Positions 28,654-37,327 of a stretch of DNA of 64,000 bases are shown here, piece after piece (position 1 is the stretch's first letter; every line of letters starts with the position of its first letter). Source of the DNA: Bradyrhizobium sp. 139 (GTDB lineage: Bacteria > Pseudomonadota > Alphaproteobacteria > Rhizobiales > Xanthobacteraceae); assembly GCF_023074175.1 (NCBI RefSeq), contig NZ_JADPKS010000144.1, forward strand, positions 62,001 to 126,000, in the 5' to 3' direction. A program made the position numbers and the translations under genes. The notes under the pieces were generated by a model that ran no database searches, was not told the origin of the DNA, and saw nothing but the letters and a program-made list of their open reading frames with translations.

Positions 28654-28804
28654 AGCAAGTACTGCTCGTTCGACATTGCTCCGTGTCTACGCCTCCAAGC
28701 TACGAATGAGGCTCCTCGATTTGCCACGGCCAGTTCGTGGCCCGAATGAATGGACCCATCGAACCGCCTCGAGGTAGCGGCGATCTCAGCAGAGAGGTCT
28801 TACA

Positions 28805-29824
28805 TTGCCGAACCAGGAAAGGCCGTTGAAGCCTGTCGTCGAAAGCTATGTACCGCCATCAGGACTCCGGCATGCGGTGACGGCAGGCGAGACCTGGATA
28901 TCCCTCGCCAAGCGGATCGGCATCGACCCCTGGGACCTCATCGAGTTCAATTTTCCCGGCATCAAGCTCGTCAAACAGCGCGATTTCCAACAAGCCACAC
29001 GACAGGTGAACTGGTACCTGGCCGAGTATGTAGGCTGCCGCACGATGTCGCCCGACCGCCAGAACTTTGCGTTCTCTTCCGGTACGACCGGCGGGAAAGG
29101 CGGGTGGCGAGGGGGATTCATCTATCTGCCGCCGGGTACGCCGCCTGCCCCGCCGATTGCGCCCACTCCACCGGTTGCGCCCACCCCAGCAGCTCCGACC
29201 CCGCCGGCATGTGAAGGAAGCCGACCCGACTTCGCGCGCGTGCTGGACGTCAGCGAACGGGATTTCGCGCGCAACGTCTTTGGTCCGACGCTGCCGCCGT
29301 GGGAGACAATTGCGATTACCAATGGCCTGGGAGCAGGCGGAAGACCGTGGACCAACGATGGACCGTTCTTTAGGGGAAGCAATCCCATGGTGCCAAGCAT
29401 GCGGTATGCCATCAATCTAGGCAATGTCGCGTTCAGTAACATGGCATCGCCTAGCCCCACCTTCGGCCTCTTGTGCGACGACTTCGGTCGCATTTGCGAC
29501 CTCTTCGTGCACGAAATGACCCACGTGTGGCAGGCGTTCAACGATTCAAACTGGACGATGGCGCGCTCCTTCTGGGCGCAGACAATCGGTGCCGGCTACG
29601 AGTACACGCCGGGCGATTCCTGGGACTCATACAACGTCGAGCAACAGGCACACATCGTTGAAGATTGGCACAAGTACAAGATCAGTTCTCCGATGCTTGC
29701 CGAGGAGCGCTATCCGTACGTCCGGCTCGTGATCCGCTCTGGACGCCTCACTTTTCCTCGCGGGCTGGATCTGGTGGCATTGAAAAAGGACCTTCAAGAT
29801 CTGCGCGCAAGGCACCTGGACTAG
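28805..29824 (+). CDS. LysM-like plus HEMTH putative metallopeptidase, candidate T6SS effector
   Basis: 339 residues from a TTG start with AGAGAGG about 7 bases upstream. Residues about 22-66 look like a LysM peptidoglycan-binding module (VTAGETWISLAKRIG...LIEFN). A Pro/Ala/Thr linker (about 109-135) leads to a C-terminal domain with HEMTH at 236-240 and a later Glu-rich segment (NVEQQAHIVEDW, about 280-290) that could hold the third zinc ligand. It has no signal peptide, which for a wall-binding enzyme argues for injection rather than Sec export. It lies in the T6SS-adjacent cluster of HExxH genes. The HEMTHVWQ pattern resembles the HExxH domains often linked to VgrG/Rhs loci. Activity is inferred from motifs. 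Confidence 0.68.
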   Translation: MPNQERPLKPVVESYVPPSGLRHAVTAGETWISLAKRIGIDPWDLIEFNFPGIKLVKQRDFQQATRQVNWYLAEYVGCRTMSPDRQNFAFSSGTTGGKGGWRGGFIYLPPGTPPAPPIAPTPPVAPTPAAPTPPACEGSRPDFARVLDVSERDFARNVFGPTLPPWETIAITNGLGAGGRPWTNDGPFFRGSNPMVPSMRYAINLGNVAFSNMASPSPTFGLLCDDFGRICDLFVHEMTHVWQAFNDSNWTMARSFWAQTIGAGYEYTPGDSWDSYNVEQQAHIVEDWHKYKISSPMLAEERYPYVRLVIRSGRLTFPRGLDLVALKKDLQDLRARHLD

Positions 29825-29949
29825 AATCTGCTGCAAAGGAGTGATCCGGAGTCTGCTTAAATGATGCACGACCACGCCGAGAATCCGACGCGGTGCGGTA
29901 GCGCATTCGTCTTCTCGAGATTATTTTTCCGACTTGTCCGGCGTGCTGG

Positions 29950-30852
29950 TCAGCTTCGCAGCGCAAGCACACGGAGAAGAATTGCGCGGCCGCCATGCGA
30001 CAGGCGATCGTGAAACAGTTCGGAGAGCCGGTCTCCACGCTTCCGCACCGAGAACCTCTTCCCGAGCTCATGGGCGCGAGACAGCGAGCAATAGAGAAAA
30101 TCACGACGTAGCCGGCGCAGGCGGCTGCCATAGCCTCTAACATCGGTGCTCGCGTAGACCTCCATCAGGGCGCGTATCAAATAGTCATCGCTCGGATCAA
30201 CATAAGCTTCGTGGGAAACGCTCGATGATCGCATGGACACGGGTTCATCGCTGGACAGAAATAAGTTCCTGCGGGTCAGCCCATCCGATACGCCCGTCGC
30301 TTCTTTGGCGAAATTTCCATAGTTCACAAAAGGCAGCGCAGCGAGTTGCCGGCGCAGATTTTCGAGCGTCGCCGACGGGATCCGGACGCCGTTGCCCGCG
30401 CTGGTGTCGAGCTTGTTGGCGCGCACCGTGGCGTAGAGGTCGCCCCAGAATTTGTCCCAGGGGGCGGTGCCGCTGCGTTTAGACGACGGATTCCAGCGAA
30501 CGCTATATGTCGTTTGAGTGAGGTAGGCCGCCAGTTCGCCCATGTGGCGCGTAACAGCGCCGTCGGGATCATAGACGTCGATCATGGCGTGGACGCATTC
30601 ATGCAGGAGCAGCGCCCGATCGCTATCATTTGCGGGAGGCGACTTCTTCTGCGTCAACAGAACATCCGTAGCCTGATCGTAGAAGGCGAGATCCTGAGTT
30701 CCGCCCTTCACCAATATATTTCCGGCACGAATGTGATCGCGAACTGTCGTCAAGTATTCGCCCTTGATATGGATCTTGTCGACGTAAAACTCGATGCCAA
30801 GCGCTACCGAGTCACTGAGTGTGTCCAGGACGTCGCCTTCGGTCAGTGGCAT
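29950..30852 (-). CDS. Putative zinc metallopeptidase (HECVH), candidate T6SS effector
   Basis: 300 residues; the ATG is preceded by AAGGGAGA about 7 bases away. HECVHA at residues 84-89 and ELAAY near 106-110 match the HExxHA...E-x-A-A-Y pattern of the shorter protein at 27130-27591. No signal peptide or transmembrane segment. The last 70 residues are markedly Arg-rich and look unlike the rest, so a late frameshift or a nucleic-acid or lipid-binding tail is possible. It converges on the LysM protein gene. The family is not recognised. Confidence 0.6.
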   Translation of the reverse strand: MPLTEGDVLDTLSDSVALGIEFYVDKIHIKGEYLTTVRDHIRAGNILVKGGTQDLAFYDQATDVLLTQKKSPPANDSDRALLLHECVHAMIDVYDPDGAVTRHMGELAAYLTQTTYSVRWNPSSKRSGTAPWDKFWGDLYATVRANKLDTSAGNGVRIPSATLENLRRQLAALPFVNYGNFAKEATGVSDGLTRRNLFLSSDEPVSMRSSSVSHEAYVDPSDDYLIRALMEVYASTDVRGYGSRLRRLRRDFLYCSLSRAHELGKRFSVRKRGDRLSELFHDRLSHGGRAILLRVLALRS

Positions 30853-31477
30853 GACCTATCTCCCTTGCGTGGTCGAGCAATAGTAGTCCGGCTAGGCTCC
30901 GGCAAAAGAAACGGCGGGTTACTCCTGACTGGACTTCGGTCGGTGTAGTCGGGAAGATTTGCCAGTATCTCCTTCACGTGCGGCCCGCATCCAGCCGAAA
31001 GCATCTGACGCCCCCCGATGAAAATCGGCAGTTGTGTTGCTCGCGTTTCGATGTGTCGCTAACGCCAGGCATGGTTCCATCGAAGAGCAGGCGGCACGCA
31101 TCGCCAGTATACCCAATGCGCCGCAACTCGTCATCGGCGCTCGTCACGATGCGCCCGCCGTGGCTCGCAATCGTTGGGTCTACGACGTCTTGGCAGACGG
31201 TTTTCTGCGTCGCTAGCGCGCCGCGCCCGTCATCGCCATAAGGCGTTAATAGCTAGCGACATCCACCGTCAGAATAGCCTCCACTCGACGTACAACTCGC
31301 TCGCCCCCGCAGCCGCCAACGAAGTCCAGACCGCAAAATCGACGCCAGCACATTGCCCCGCATGGCTAATTTCCAGTATGTTGCTGGCCCAGCCCGGCGA
31401 GCAATGATCACGGATGGGTTATCCCTGGCGCGGCGGACCGGACGCGACACTATCGTGATTTAAGGGTGGGGAAAGCT
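30853..31477. other. Gene-poor 0.6 kb between two metallopeptidase genes
   Basis: No convincing full-length gene. A 60-codon frame at 31034-31216 (plus) has a protein-like composition (PQLVIGARHDAP...) but no recognisable family, and could be the tail of a lost gene. The left end must hold the promoter of the minus-strand 29950-30852 gene and the right end that of the gene starting at 31478. Confidence 0.4.
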
Positions 31478-32413
31478 ATGGCAAGCTTCGCTCAGTTCTT
31501 GCAGGATTCTGGTGTGTACGCGGCGCAAAGCTTCGTGATCGTTCCTCGGGGAGGCTTCAACCTGGTCTGCCTGCGCGACAGCAAGGACGTTCGCCTATCG
31601 TATGATCGCGATCGGTTACAGGTTGAGGATGTGCGCTTCGAGCAAGTCGAACGCGTCGCTCAGGAATACATCAACACTCGCTATGGAGAGCAAAAAAGCC
31701 AGGAGCGCGACGATCAATTGCAGCGCCTGCGTACAGCGCTATATGGCACCGCGCGGCCGGACGGCAGTGCGCGCGGCCTCAAGGTCGTTGCCAAAGGTGT
31801 CGGTATTCCCGAACTCAAAGCCGCGCGCGGCAACACGGCCATCAAATTGGAGGTCGCCATTCTGCCGCGCAAAGACTTCACCATCGCGTTCAGATTCCTC
31901 AAGCACCTCGATCAGTCAGGCAAAGTGGTCAACGCCACGAAATGGACGCCGGATGACGTGCCATGGTTCCTCACCAGGCTGAACTGGGTGTTCGGGGCTC
32001 AGACCAATATCTTTTTCACGCTGGTCGATGCCAAATGGATTACGGTCCAGAAAGCCTTGGGACCAAAAATTTCGCGGGATGTTTTTCGAAAGGATATCGT
32101 ACCATTGAAGAGGCGCGGCGCCGATCTCACCTGCTTTCTCGTCGGCGACTATGATGCAACGGATACTGAGGCGGCTGGGGAGTATCTGCCTGATGAGCAG
32201 GTATTCGTGGTTGTTGACCAGGGTAATCCACCCGTGTTCGATCTTGGCGAAGCGTTCATTGGTGTAATGGCGCACGAGATCGGCCACTTCTTGCACCACA
32301 AACGAAACATGCCCGGGAGTGGACACCATAACCGAAGCGGTATTTTGCTTTCCAGTGGCATGGAAAGCTTGTCCTTGGACAAGCAACTCGTCGCCAACTT
32401 CAACGCATGGTGA
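31478..32413 (+). CDS. Putative metallopeptidase with C-terminal HEIGH motif, candidate T6SS effector
   Basis: About 311 residues. The start is set at the ATG preceded by GGTGGGGAAAGC; an in-frame GTG lies 12 bases upstream. The N-terminal 200 residues are unrecognised and include a charged stretch near 70-90. Near the C-terminus HEIGH (266-270) is followed by HHKR and then a HHNRSG segment, with a possible Met-turn (SSGMES) about 20 residues on, reminiscent of metzincins although the exact third-ligand spacing is not canonical. No signal peptide. It is the fourth HExxH gene after the T6SS. Peptidase activity is inferred from the motif. Confidence 0.62.
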   Translation: MASFAQFLQDSGVYAAQSFVIVPRGGFNLVCLRDSKDVRLSYDRDRLQVEDVRFEQVERVAQEYINTRYGEQKSQERDDQLQRLRTALYGTARPDGSARGLKVVAKGVGIPELKAARGNTAIKLEVAILPRKDFTIAFRFLKHLDQSGKVVNATKWTPDDVPWFLTRLNWVFGAQTNIFFTLVDAKWITVQKALGPKISRDVFRKDIVPLKRRGADLTCFLVGDYDATDTEAAGEYLPDEQVFVVVDQGNPPVFDLGEAFIGVMAHEIGHFLHHKRNMPGSGHHNRSGILLSSGMESLSLDKQLVANFNAW

Positions 32414-32643
32414 GAGCACTCGTTCTCGGTATCCCTTTAGCACGTTGAGGTTGCGGTCAGCGGCGGCAGTTCGTTTGAATGCCGAACGCCTGTTTAAGCC
32501 TGCGCTGGCGTAGGTTTTCCAGCCAGTCACCCCGTGCCTTCGCGGGAGATCGGCGTGCAACCTGGGGCGTGTCCCGTTCGACGGTAACAGGTCCCCCTCA
32601 CCTATCGCGACCTTCCCGCGATCTTCTATACGAGCGGCCCGGA

Positions 32644-32919
32644 ATGGGATTGCGTATGAAGCGGCTTGCTGAATTCGCTCCCAACCTCGATCTGTTTGGC
32701 CAAAGGCTCGTGGCGCGTGAGCAGGGCGCATGGATCATCACGGACGAAGGCCGCGCTTTCCTTGCCGCGGTCGAACATGGGGCAACGTTGCGTCCCGAAG
32801 CCGCTCCCGATGATCGAAGCGCGACCGGTCCACCCCAACGCTGGCTCCCTTGCCTTCATCTCCTTAGCGCCTCTACGAACGTCACCAACGGCGGCGTAAG
32901 AAGCGCTCGCGTTGCCTAA
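32644..32919 (+). pseudogene. Remnant of a short conserved rhizobial ORF
   Basis: The piece beginning at MGLRMKRLAEFAPNLDLFG and continuing with ITDEGRAFLAAVE resembles short winged-helix-like proteins common in Bradyrhizobium. The reading frame loses that character after about residue 60, consistent with a frameshift. Function unknown. The 230 bases before it hold nothing I can name. Confidence 0.4.
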
Positions 32920-33238
32920 CGCTCTGCCTAAAACCCCTTCGCGAAGACGGGACCACTTCTGGACCAGGCGTCGCCCCCGATTCCGGTACCAGCATCGCCG
33001 GCATGAAGCTCGTGTGCTGATCTGCGGCATCCGTCGGCTCGGGACGAAACGCTCGCCGGCATCGCAGCAGCAACGAGCGCGAAACGCCATATCGCCGCGC
33101 CGTCGCCGCGGCCTGGCGCGGCGCCTGTAAGCTCTCCAGGACGATCTTGAGCTTCTCATCCTCGGACCGGCGCCGCCGCCGGCCTGTATCCACTACTTCG
33201 AGCCGTTCGACTTGGGCACTGCGCCTATCACTGTCCAT
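32882..33238 (-). pseudogene. IS66-family TnpA fragment
   Basis: The start MDSDRRSAQVERLEVV, the segment KLKIVLESLQAPRQ and the helix-turn-helix ATARRYGVSRSLLL are hallmarks of the IS66 accessory transposase gene tnpA. The C-terminal third departs from the family after about residue 85 and the protein is shorter than usual. The matching tnpB and tnpC pieces lie 1.7 kb away in the opposite orientation, so the element is broken and rearranged. Confidence 0.75.
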
Positions 33239-33330
33239 AAGGACAGTTCTCAACAACACGCCTCACTCGGCAAGGCGGCCTTCACCGGACGGATACCGTG
33301 GAGTCCTGTTCTCCGCAGGAATACCCGGCG

Positions 33331-33560
33331 CGAGGAGGTGGCGCGCGGCATCGATCTCGATAATCGCATTGGCACCAAGTTCCTGCATGCGGACCGGGGC
33401 TTCAGCGGTTCGCGCTTTCCGAAGGACATCAAGGCCCTGACCAAAATCGCGCAGGACATGACGTGAGCTTGCATCGGCGAGTCCGTGCTGGCGGTGGCGC
33501 GGAAAGTGAGCCACCTGCTCTGCGGCGCTTTGCGCGGCAAGACCATGGCTTACTATACGG
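33331..33560 (+). pseudogene. UDP-glucose 6-dehydrogenase fragment
   Basis: The translated pieces VARGIDLDNRIG, SKFLH-like TKFLHADRGFSG and FPKDIKAL match the central conserved block of UDP-glucose/GDP-mannose dehydrogenases. A stop at about 33465 and a frame change precede RKVSHLLCGALRGKTMA, which matches the next conserved block. The catalytic cysteine in the family motif GGSCFPKD is replaced by arginine (SGSRFPKD). It is a decayed internal fragment with no function expected. Confidence 0.65.
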
Positions 33561-33581
33561 CCGTAGGGCAGCCCCTACTTT

Positions 33582-33740
33582 TTAAGGACTATTCCGTTCG
33601 CCCGCGCCATTCGTCTCACCGAACCAGCGTAGCCGGCTAAGCTCCGCCGCTATCTTTGATGCGCCAGCTCCATCCCGGGCCAGCTTGATCAATTGGTGGA
33701 TCTCGCTGATCGTCCATTGTTTCGGCTTCGGTGTTTTCAT
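33582..33740 (-). CDS. Short putative DNA-binding (SANT/Myb-like) protein, possibly truncated
   Basis: From an internal ATG the 52-residue product begins MKTPKPKQWTISEIHQLI and contains KLARDGAGASKIAAELSR, a pattern seen in short rhizobial proteins with a helix-turn-helix of the GcrA/SANT type. The C-terminus after SRL looks abnormal, so this may be a truncated copy. Confidence 0.4.
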   Translation of the reverse strand: MKTPKPKQWTISEIHQLIKLARDGAGASKIAAELSRLRWFGETNGAGERNSP

Positions 33741-34322
33741 GCTGCGGGCCCGAGGATCGAGACAAGTCAATCTGAACCTGTAGCTGCCAACACTTGGGAG
33801 TTTTACGGGTGATACGTAGGGTGATCCCGCCCATCCAGCCTTGACGCTGCGCAAAGGATTCGCAGCGCAACCAGCGCACGGGCCTCGCGGCCCGTAGTTG
33901 TGCGACGTGGCTCGTTGCCCCTGTTAGCACATTTGCGCACGCGTCGTTGCAGAGGGTTGAGTTTAAACTCTACCACTCCACTCAAAGCATTTTGATGCGG
34001 TCGACTTTTTCAGGCGGAGGCGGAATTGAGCGTCAAAGCCATCATGGCGATGAGCCTCAAGGATCAACTGATCCACCGAGGTGTTTTGCGGTCGGAGGGA
34101 CGCAAGTTACGGCGGACACGAAAATTGTTTTGACCAGCGCAACTGCGAATAGTTGACCTTAAGGACCTTTTTCACGTCTAAGGCTGCGTATCTTGCTACC
34201 GCAAAAGCAAACCGATGCGTCATTTGGGCTTTCGGCCTGCACTGTGGCGGCTGAAAGAGCAAGGGCTAACAGGAACCTCGTTCCCCTGTCATAGTTAATG
34301 GCTCGGCCAAGGAGATTGTCCG
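33741..34322. other. Gene-poor region between IS remnants
   Basis: About 580 bases with no frame I can support as a gene. A short palindromic stretch GAGTTTAAACTC lies near 33958. The right end should carry the promoter of the secreted protein gene at 34323. Confidence 0.4.
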
Positions 34323-34946
34323 ATGTCTCATGCCATCCCTTTGGTTCTCGCCGCGATCGTCGCGAGTTCATCTCTTTTGGTCCTGGCGCAAGCAGGCGGC
34401 GCAAATGCGGGGTCCGCGGGTGCGGGCACGGGGACGGGAGCGAACAGTGCCAACGCTGGCCCGTCGGCGCCTGCTGGGATGGGGACGAGTGCAGGCAACG
34501 TTGGTCCGTCAGCGCCCCCAGGAATGGGGACGAAAGACACCGCCACGGGCGCAAATCTGGGCACTAACGGCCAACCGAGAAATCCCAACGTTCAGCCCGC
34601 CACGCCGGCGAAGTCGCGGGCGGCAGCCCAGGCCGCAAGAAATGCCGGGGTCGGTCACGCTCAAAATGGTCTGCCGATCGGCGCGCTTGGGACCGGCACG
34701 AGCAATGAGGACCAGCTGATCATTGGCCCGTCGTCCACCCGAAACATCTCCCCGCCAGCAGCACGGGCCGAAGGAAATGGTCTGCCGATTGGAACGCCCG
34801 GCAAGGGCACCAGCCTTTCGGACCAGGTAAGCCGGCCGCGCGCCGCAGGAGCTGGCAATAAGGTGCTGGACGCGAAGGCGCAGGTCGAGCGACGAACAAC
34901 CGTTTCGTCCAAACGCATTCCCGTCCGGGTAAAATCAGGTTTGTAG
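34323..34946 (+). CDS. Secreted Gly/Ala/Thr-rich low-complexity protein
   Basis: 207 residues. The N-terminal hydrophobic segment (residues about 5-22, ending AQAGGANA) is a signal peptide candidate. The rest is disordered and carries two kinds of internal repeat: GPSAP[AP]GMGT twice (near 46 and 61) and NGLPIG-x-x-GxGTS twice (near 115 and 152). The tail is basic. Bradyrhizobial genomes have similar short secreted proteins; the function is unknown. AAGGAGATTGTCCG precedes the ATG, an excellent ribosome-binding site. The stop is followed at once by an IS66 tnpB fragment. Confidence 0.65.
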   Translation: MSHAIPLVLAAIVASSSLLVLAQAGGANAGSAGAGTGTGANSANAGPSAPAGMGTSAGNVGPSAPPGMGTKDTATGANLGTNGQPRNPNVQPATPAKSRAAAQAARNAGVGHAQNGLPIGALGTGTSNEDQLIIGPSSTRNISPPAARAEGNGLPIGTPGKGTSLSDQVSRPRAAGAGNKVLDAKAQVERRTTVSSKRIPVRVKSGL

Positions 34947-34956
34947 TCTGCGAACT

Positions 34957-35188
34957 AGGCGGTCACCTGTTTTGCTTCCGCGGTCGTCGCGGCAATCTCT
35001 TGAAGGTGATCTGGCATGACGGCCAGGGCGCCTGCCTGTTCACAAAACGCCTGGAGCGGGGTCGCTTCATCTGGCCCAGCCCCGCCGAGGGTGTGGTGAC
35101 GATCTCATCGGCGCAGCTCGGCTATCTGCTGTCCGGGATCGACTGTCGGCCCCCACCAGAGACGTGGCGGCCGACATCGGTCGGATGA
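34957..35188 (+). pseudogene. IS66-family TnpB fragment
   Basis: Translation from GGHLFCFRGRRGNLLKVIWH through RLERGRFIWPSP and YLLSGIDCRPP to TWRPTSVG is the C-terminal two thirds of IS66 TnpB (Orf2). The first 40 or so residues are missing, the boundary lying just after the stop of the secreted protein gene. Confidence 0.8.
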
Positions 35189-35197
35189 GGATTTGAG

Positions 35198-35675
35198 CTT
35201 GCGGATCGCCTCGCGGAGCGCGCCGCGCGCCTCCAAGCGGAAGCAGTCGCGGCGAGCGCCAAGGCGGAAGCTGCCAATGCCAAGGCGTCCGAGGCCCTGA
35301 TCAGTTACCTCAAGCTCGAGATCGAGAAGCTGCATCGCCAGATTTACGGCAGCCGCTCGGAGCGCAAGGCACGTCTCCTGGAGCAGATGGAGCTTCAGCT
35401 CGAAGAGATGGAGGCGACCGCAACCGAAGACGAACTGGCGGCCGAGAGGGCGGTGGCTCAGACACAGATCGTCAGGTCCTTCCAGCGCAAGCGGCCGATC
35501 GGCACCGTGGTGTCATCGCCATTCGGCCGCTCGGCGGCCAAGGCATGTCGCACAATCAGCCCATAGAGCGACTGCAGAGCCCCCGCGCAGGCGCCGACCT
35601 GGTCGGCCAGTGTCGACAGGCTCAGATCAATGCCCTCCCGGGCGTAGCGCTCGCTCTGCCGGTTCAAGGTTTGAT
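35198..35675. pseudogene. IS66-family TnpC pieces, second part inverted
   Basis: On the plus strand, 35198-35495 encodes the coiled N-terminal part of TnpC (SEALISYLKLEIEKLHRQ, YGSRSERKARLL, up to FQRKRP). From about 35497 to 35675 the minus strand encodes a later TnpC segment (QSERYAREGIDLSLSTLAD and GDDTTVP). The element has therefore suffered an internal inversion and lacks the DDE core. Confidence 0.7.
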
Positions 35676-35970
35676 CTCTATCCGAGTCGACAGCGGCTAT
35701 GGCTCGGCCGAGATGCTTGCCTGGCTCGTCTATGAGCACGGCATCGAACCGCACGTTCCAGTCTTCGACAAGTCGGCCCGTACAGACGGGATCCTCTCGC
35801 GCGACGACTTCACCTATGATCACGTCGGGGACGTCTATCGTTGCCCCGGTTGGCGCGCGAGATCGCAAAATCATGGGAGGGCCGCACTTCGCGCCGGCTC
35901 CGGAAGAATATCGAGATGCTGTTTGCGCACCTCAAGCGCATTCGCAAGCTCGATCGCCTGCGACTAAGGT
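35676..35970 (+). pseudogene. IS1182-family transposase fragment
   Basis: The segment YGSAEMLAWLVYEHGIEPH, then VPVFDKSARTDG and FTYDHVGDVYRCPG, is the C-terminal catalytic half of IS1182-type transposases. In another frame NIEMLFAHLKRI and LDRLRLR (about 35900-35967) match the family's end. An internal deletion and a frameshift separate the two pieces. It abuts the inverted IS66 piece. Confidence 0.72.
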
Positions 35971-36119
35971 AAGGAGCCAAAACTGAGGAGGGGACGACTA
36001 TTCCCAACGACTTCGCGGTCTTGTGGTTGACCATCAGGATGCTGGCCTACTTGATTGGCAGATCGCCAGCCTAACACCTTTTGGGATCTTCCCAGCGCAG
36101 AGGACTGCGCTCCGCAGAA

Positions 36120-36323
36120 TCACCGACTTACGATTGCTACGTATGCAAAGTGAAGGGTTATCGGTATTTTTGAACCGTCCAATACAATACGAAGGCTTTT
36201 GGGATGATATCCTGCACCAATCAACGTCCCAGTTCTGCCAGACAACCGTGGTCCCGCAGAGGGCTTTACCTCGATGCGAGAACCAATAACAAATTGATCC
36301 TTGATTGAGAGAGGCTTTTGCAT
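36120..36323 (-). CDS. Small conserved-looking protein, KOW-like
   Basis: A 67-residue protein starting MQKPLSIKDQF (an in-frame GTG lies 18 bases upstream). The central GRTGTLIGAG is like a KOW or Tudor-type turn, and the C-terminal part alternates in a beta pattern. Basic and soluble. Similar short proteins occur in rhizobia next to IS elements; the function is unknown. Confidence 0.5.
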   Translation of the reverse strand: MQKPLSIKDQFVIGSRIEVKPSAGPRLSGRTGTLIGAGYHPKSLRIVLDGSKIPITLHFAYVAIVSR

Positions 36324-36344
36324 CGCTGGCACCTGCACCAAATT

Positions 36345-36808
36345 TTAAATCGATCCGATCCTCAGGGCAACGGTTTCTTGACCAAAGCACCGAACGCGGT
36401 GGTTGCCGCTTTCATCATCAGCGCTTTCCAACAAGGATTCCCGGCGGCTTTCACCCGCGGCGGCCGTTGTTTCGTGCTCCCATTTGCTACTTCGGACCGG
36501 CGAAGAGGTGGCAATAGCGACACTACTTAGTAGCAGGCGTATTTTGCGCCCGGCCTGCATCCCTTCTTAGCGACCTTGGCTTTAGCGGACGCGTTTTGCT
36601 GAGCCAGCGCTGGAGGCGAATAGAGCGGCGCGACGGTGGAAACGCGAACAGGATTAGGACTGCGAGTAGATCGATTTCATCGAAGCTATCTTTTCTTGAC
36701 GGGCAGAGATTTATCTGCCATTTTAAATCATCGATATTAATTTAAGATATTTAAATCTGTTTTTTCAACGTTTATTTTCAATTGCACTCGCGCCCGCTGG
36801 GATGGAAG
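36345..36808. promoter_or_regulatory. Gene-free stretch with AT-rich promoter end
   Basis: No supportable gene. From about 36715 to 36785 the composition turns sharply AT-rich, with paired TTTAAAT and ATTTAAA elements around TATTAATTTAAG. This looks like the promoter and possible silencer (MucR/H-NS-type) region of the following small gene. Confidence 0.45.
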
Positions 36809-37042
36809 ATGATCGACGAGAAAATTGTTCGTTTGAGCGCACATCAGAAGAACATTGAGCGCTATGTGCGCTTGCTCCAAACGACGCTAACCGAGGTTGA
36901 GCGGCAGTACATTGAAAGACGCCTGACCGAAGAACAATCGGCCACGGCACGCCTGTCTGCCTCGTCGCTTCAGATGGCCATTGAGGCCAAAGTTGCCAAT
37001 CGGGCTTGCAACTGCCTGCCCAGCTTCAACGCCGCAGAATAA
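36809..37042 (+). CDS. Small conserved alphaproteobacterial protein
   Basis: 77 residues from an ATG with GGGATGGAAG just upstream. The sequence MIDEKIVRLSAHQKNIERY, then LTEVERQYIERRLTEEQSA, forms a helical hairpin-like charged protein common in Bradyrhizobium genomes. No transmembrane helix or signal peptide. The C-terminus carries two Cys (ACNC). Function unknown. Confidence 0.6.
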   Translation: MIDEKIVRLSAHQKNIERYVRLLQTTLTEVERQYIERRLTEEQSATARLSASSLQMAIEAKVANRACNCLPSFNAAE

Positions 37043-37327
37043 AGCTAACAGTGGTTATCCGACATTCAGTGCGCCACTGCACCGCCAGCGGGGATGCACA
37101 GAGATCCGTGCGGCGGCGAGTATCTGCGCAAGCGGAGACGGGCCGATATACAACTCATAGCTGGCATGGCCAATCGAATCATGGCCAATCGGATCCGGTG
37201 CTAAAGGCCGGCAATTCTCGGCCGTGCGAGAATGCGCCGTGACGCCCCCGCGCGCTTGCTGTCGCTTCCAAAGCTGAAAGACAGGCTGGGCAGCGGTGGC
37301 CTCTCTGATCCGGAGACTTAGCTCAGA

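Noticed and set aside
31034..31216. 60-codon frame between two metallopeptidase genes
   Set aside because: Protein-like composition but no ribosome-binding site, family or context; mentioned only in the gap description.
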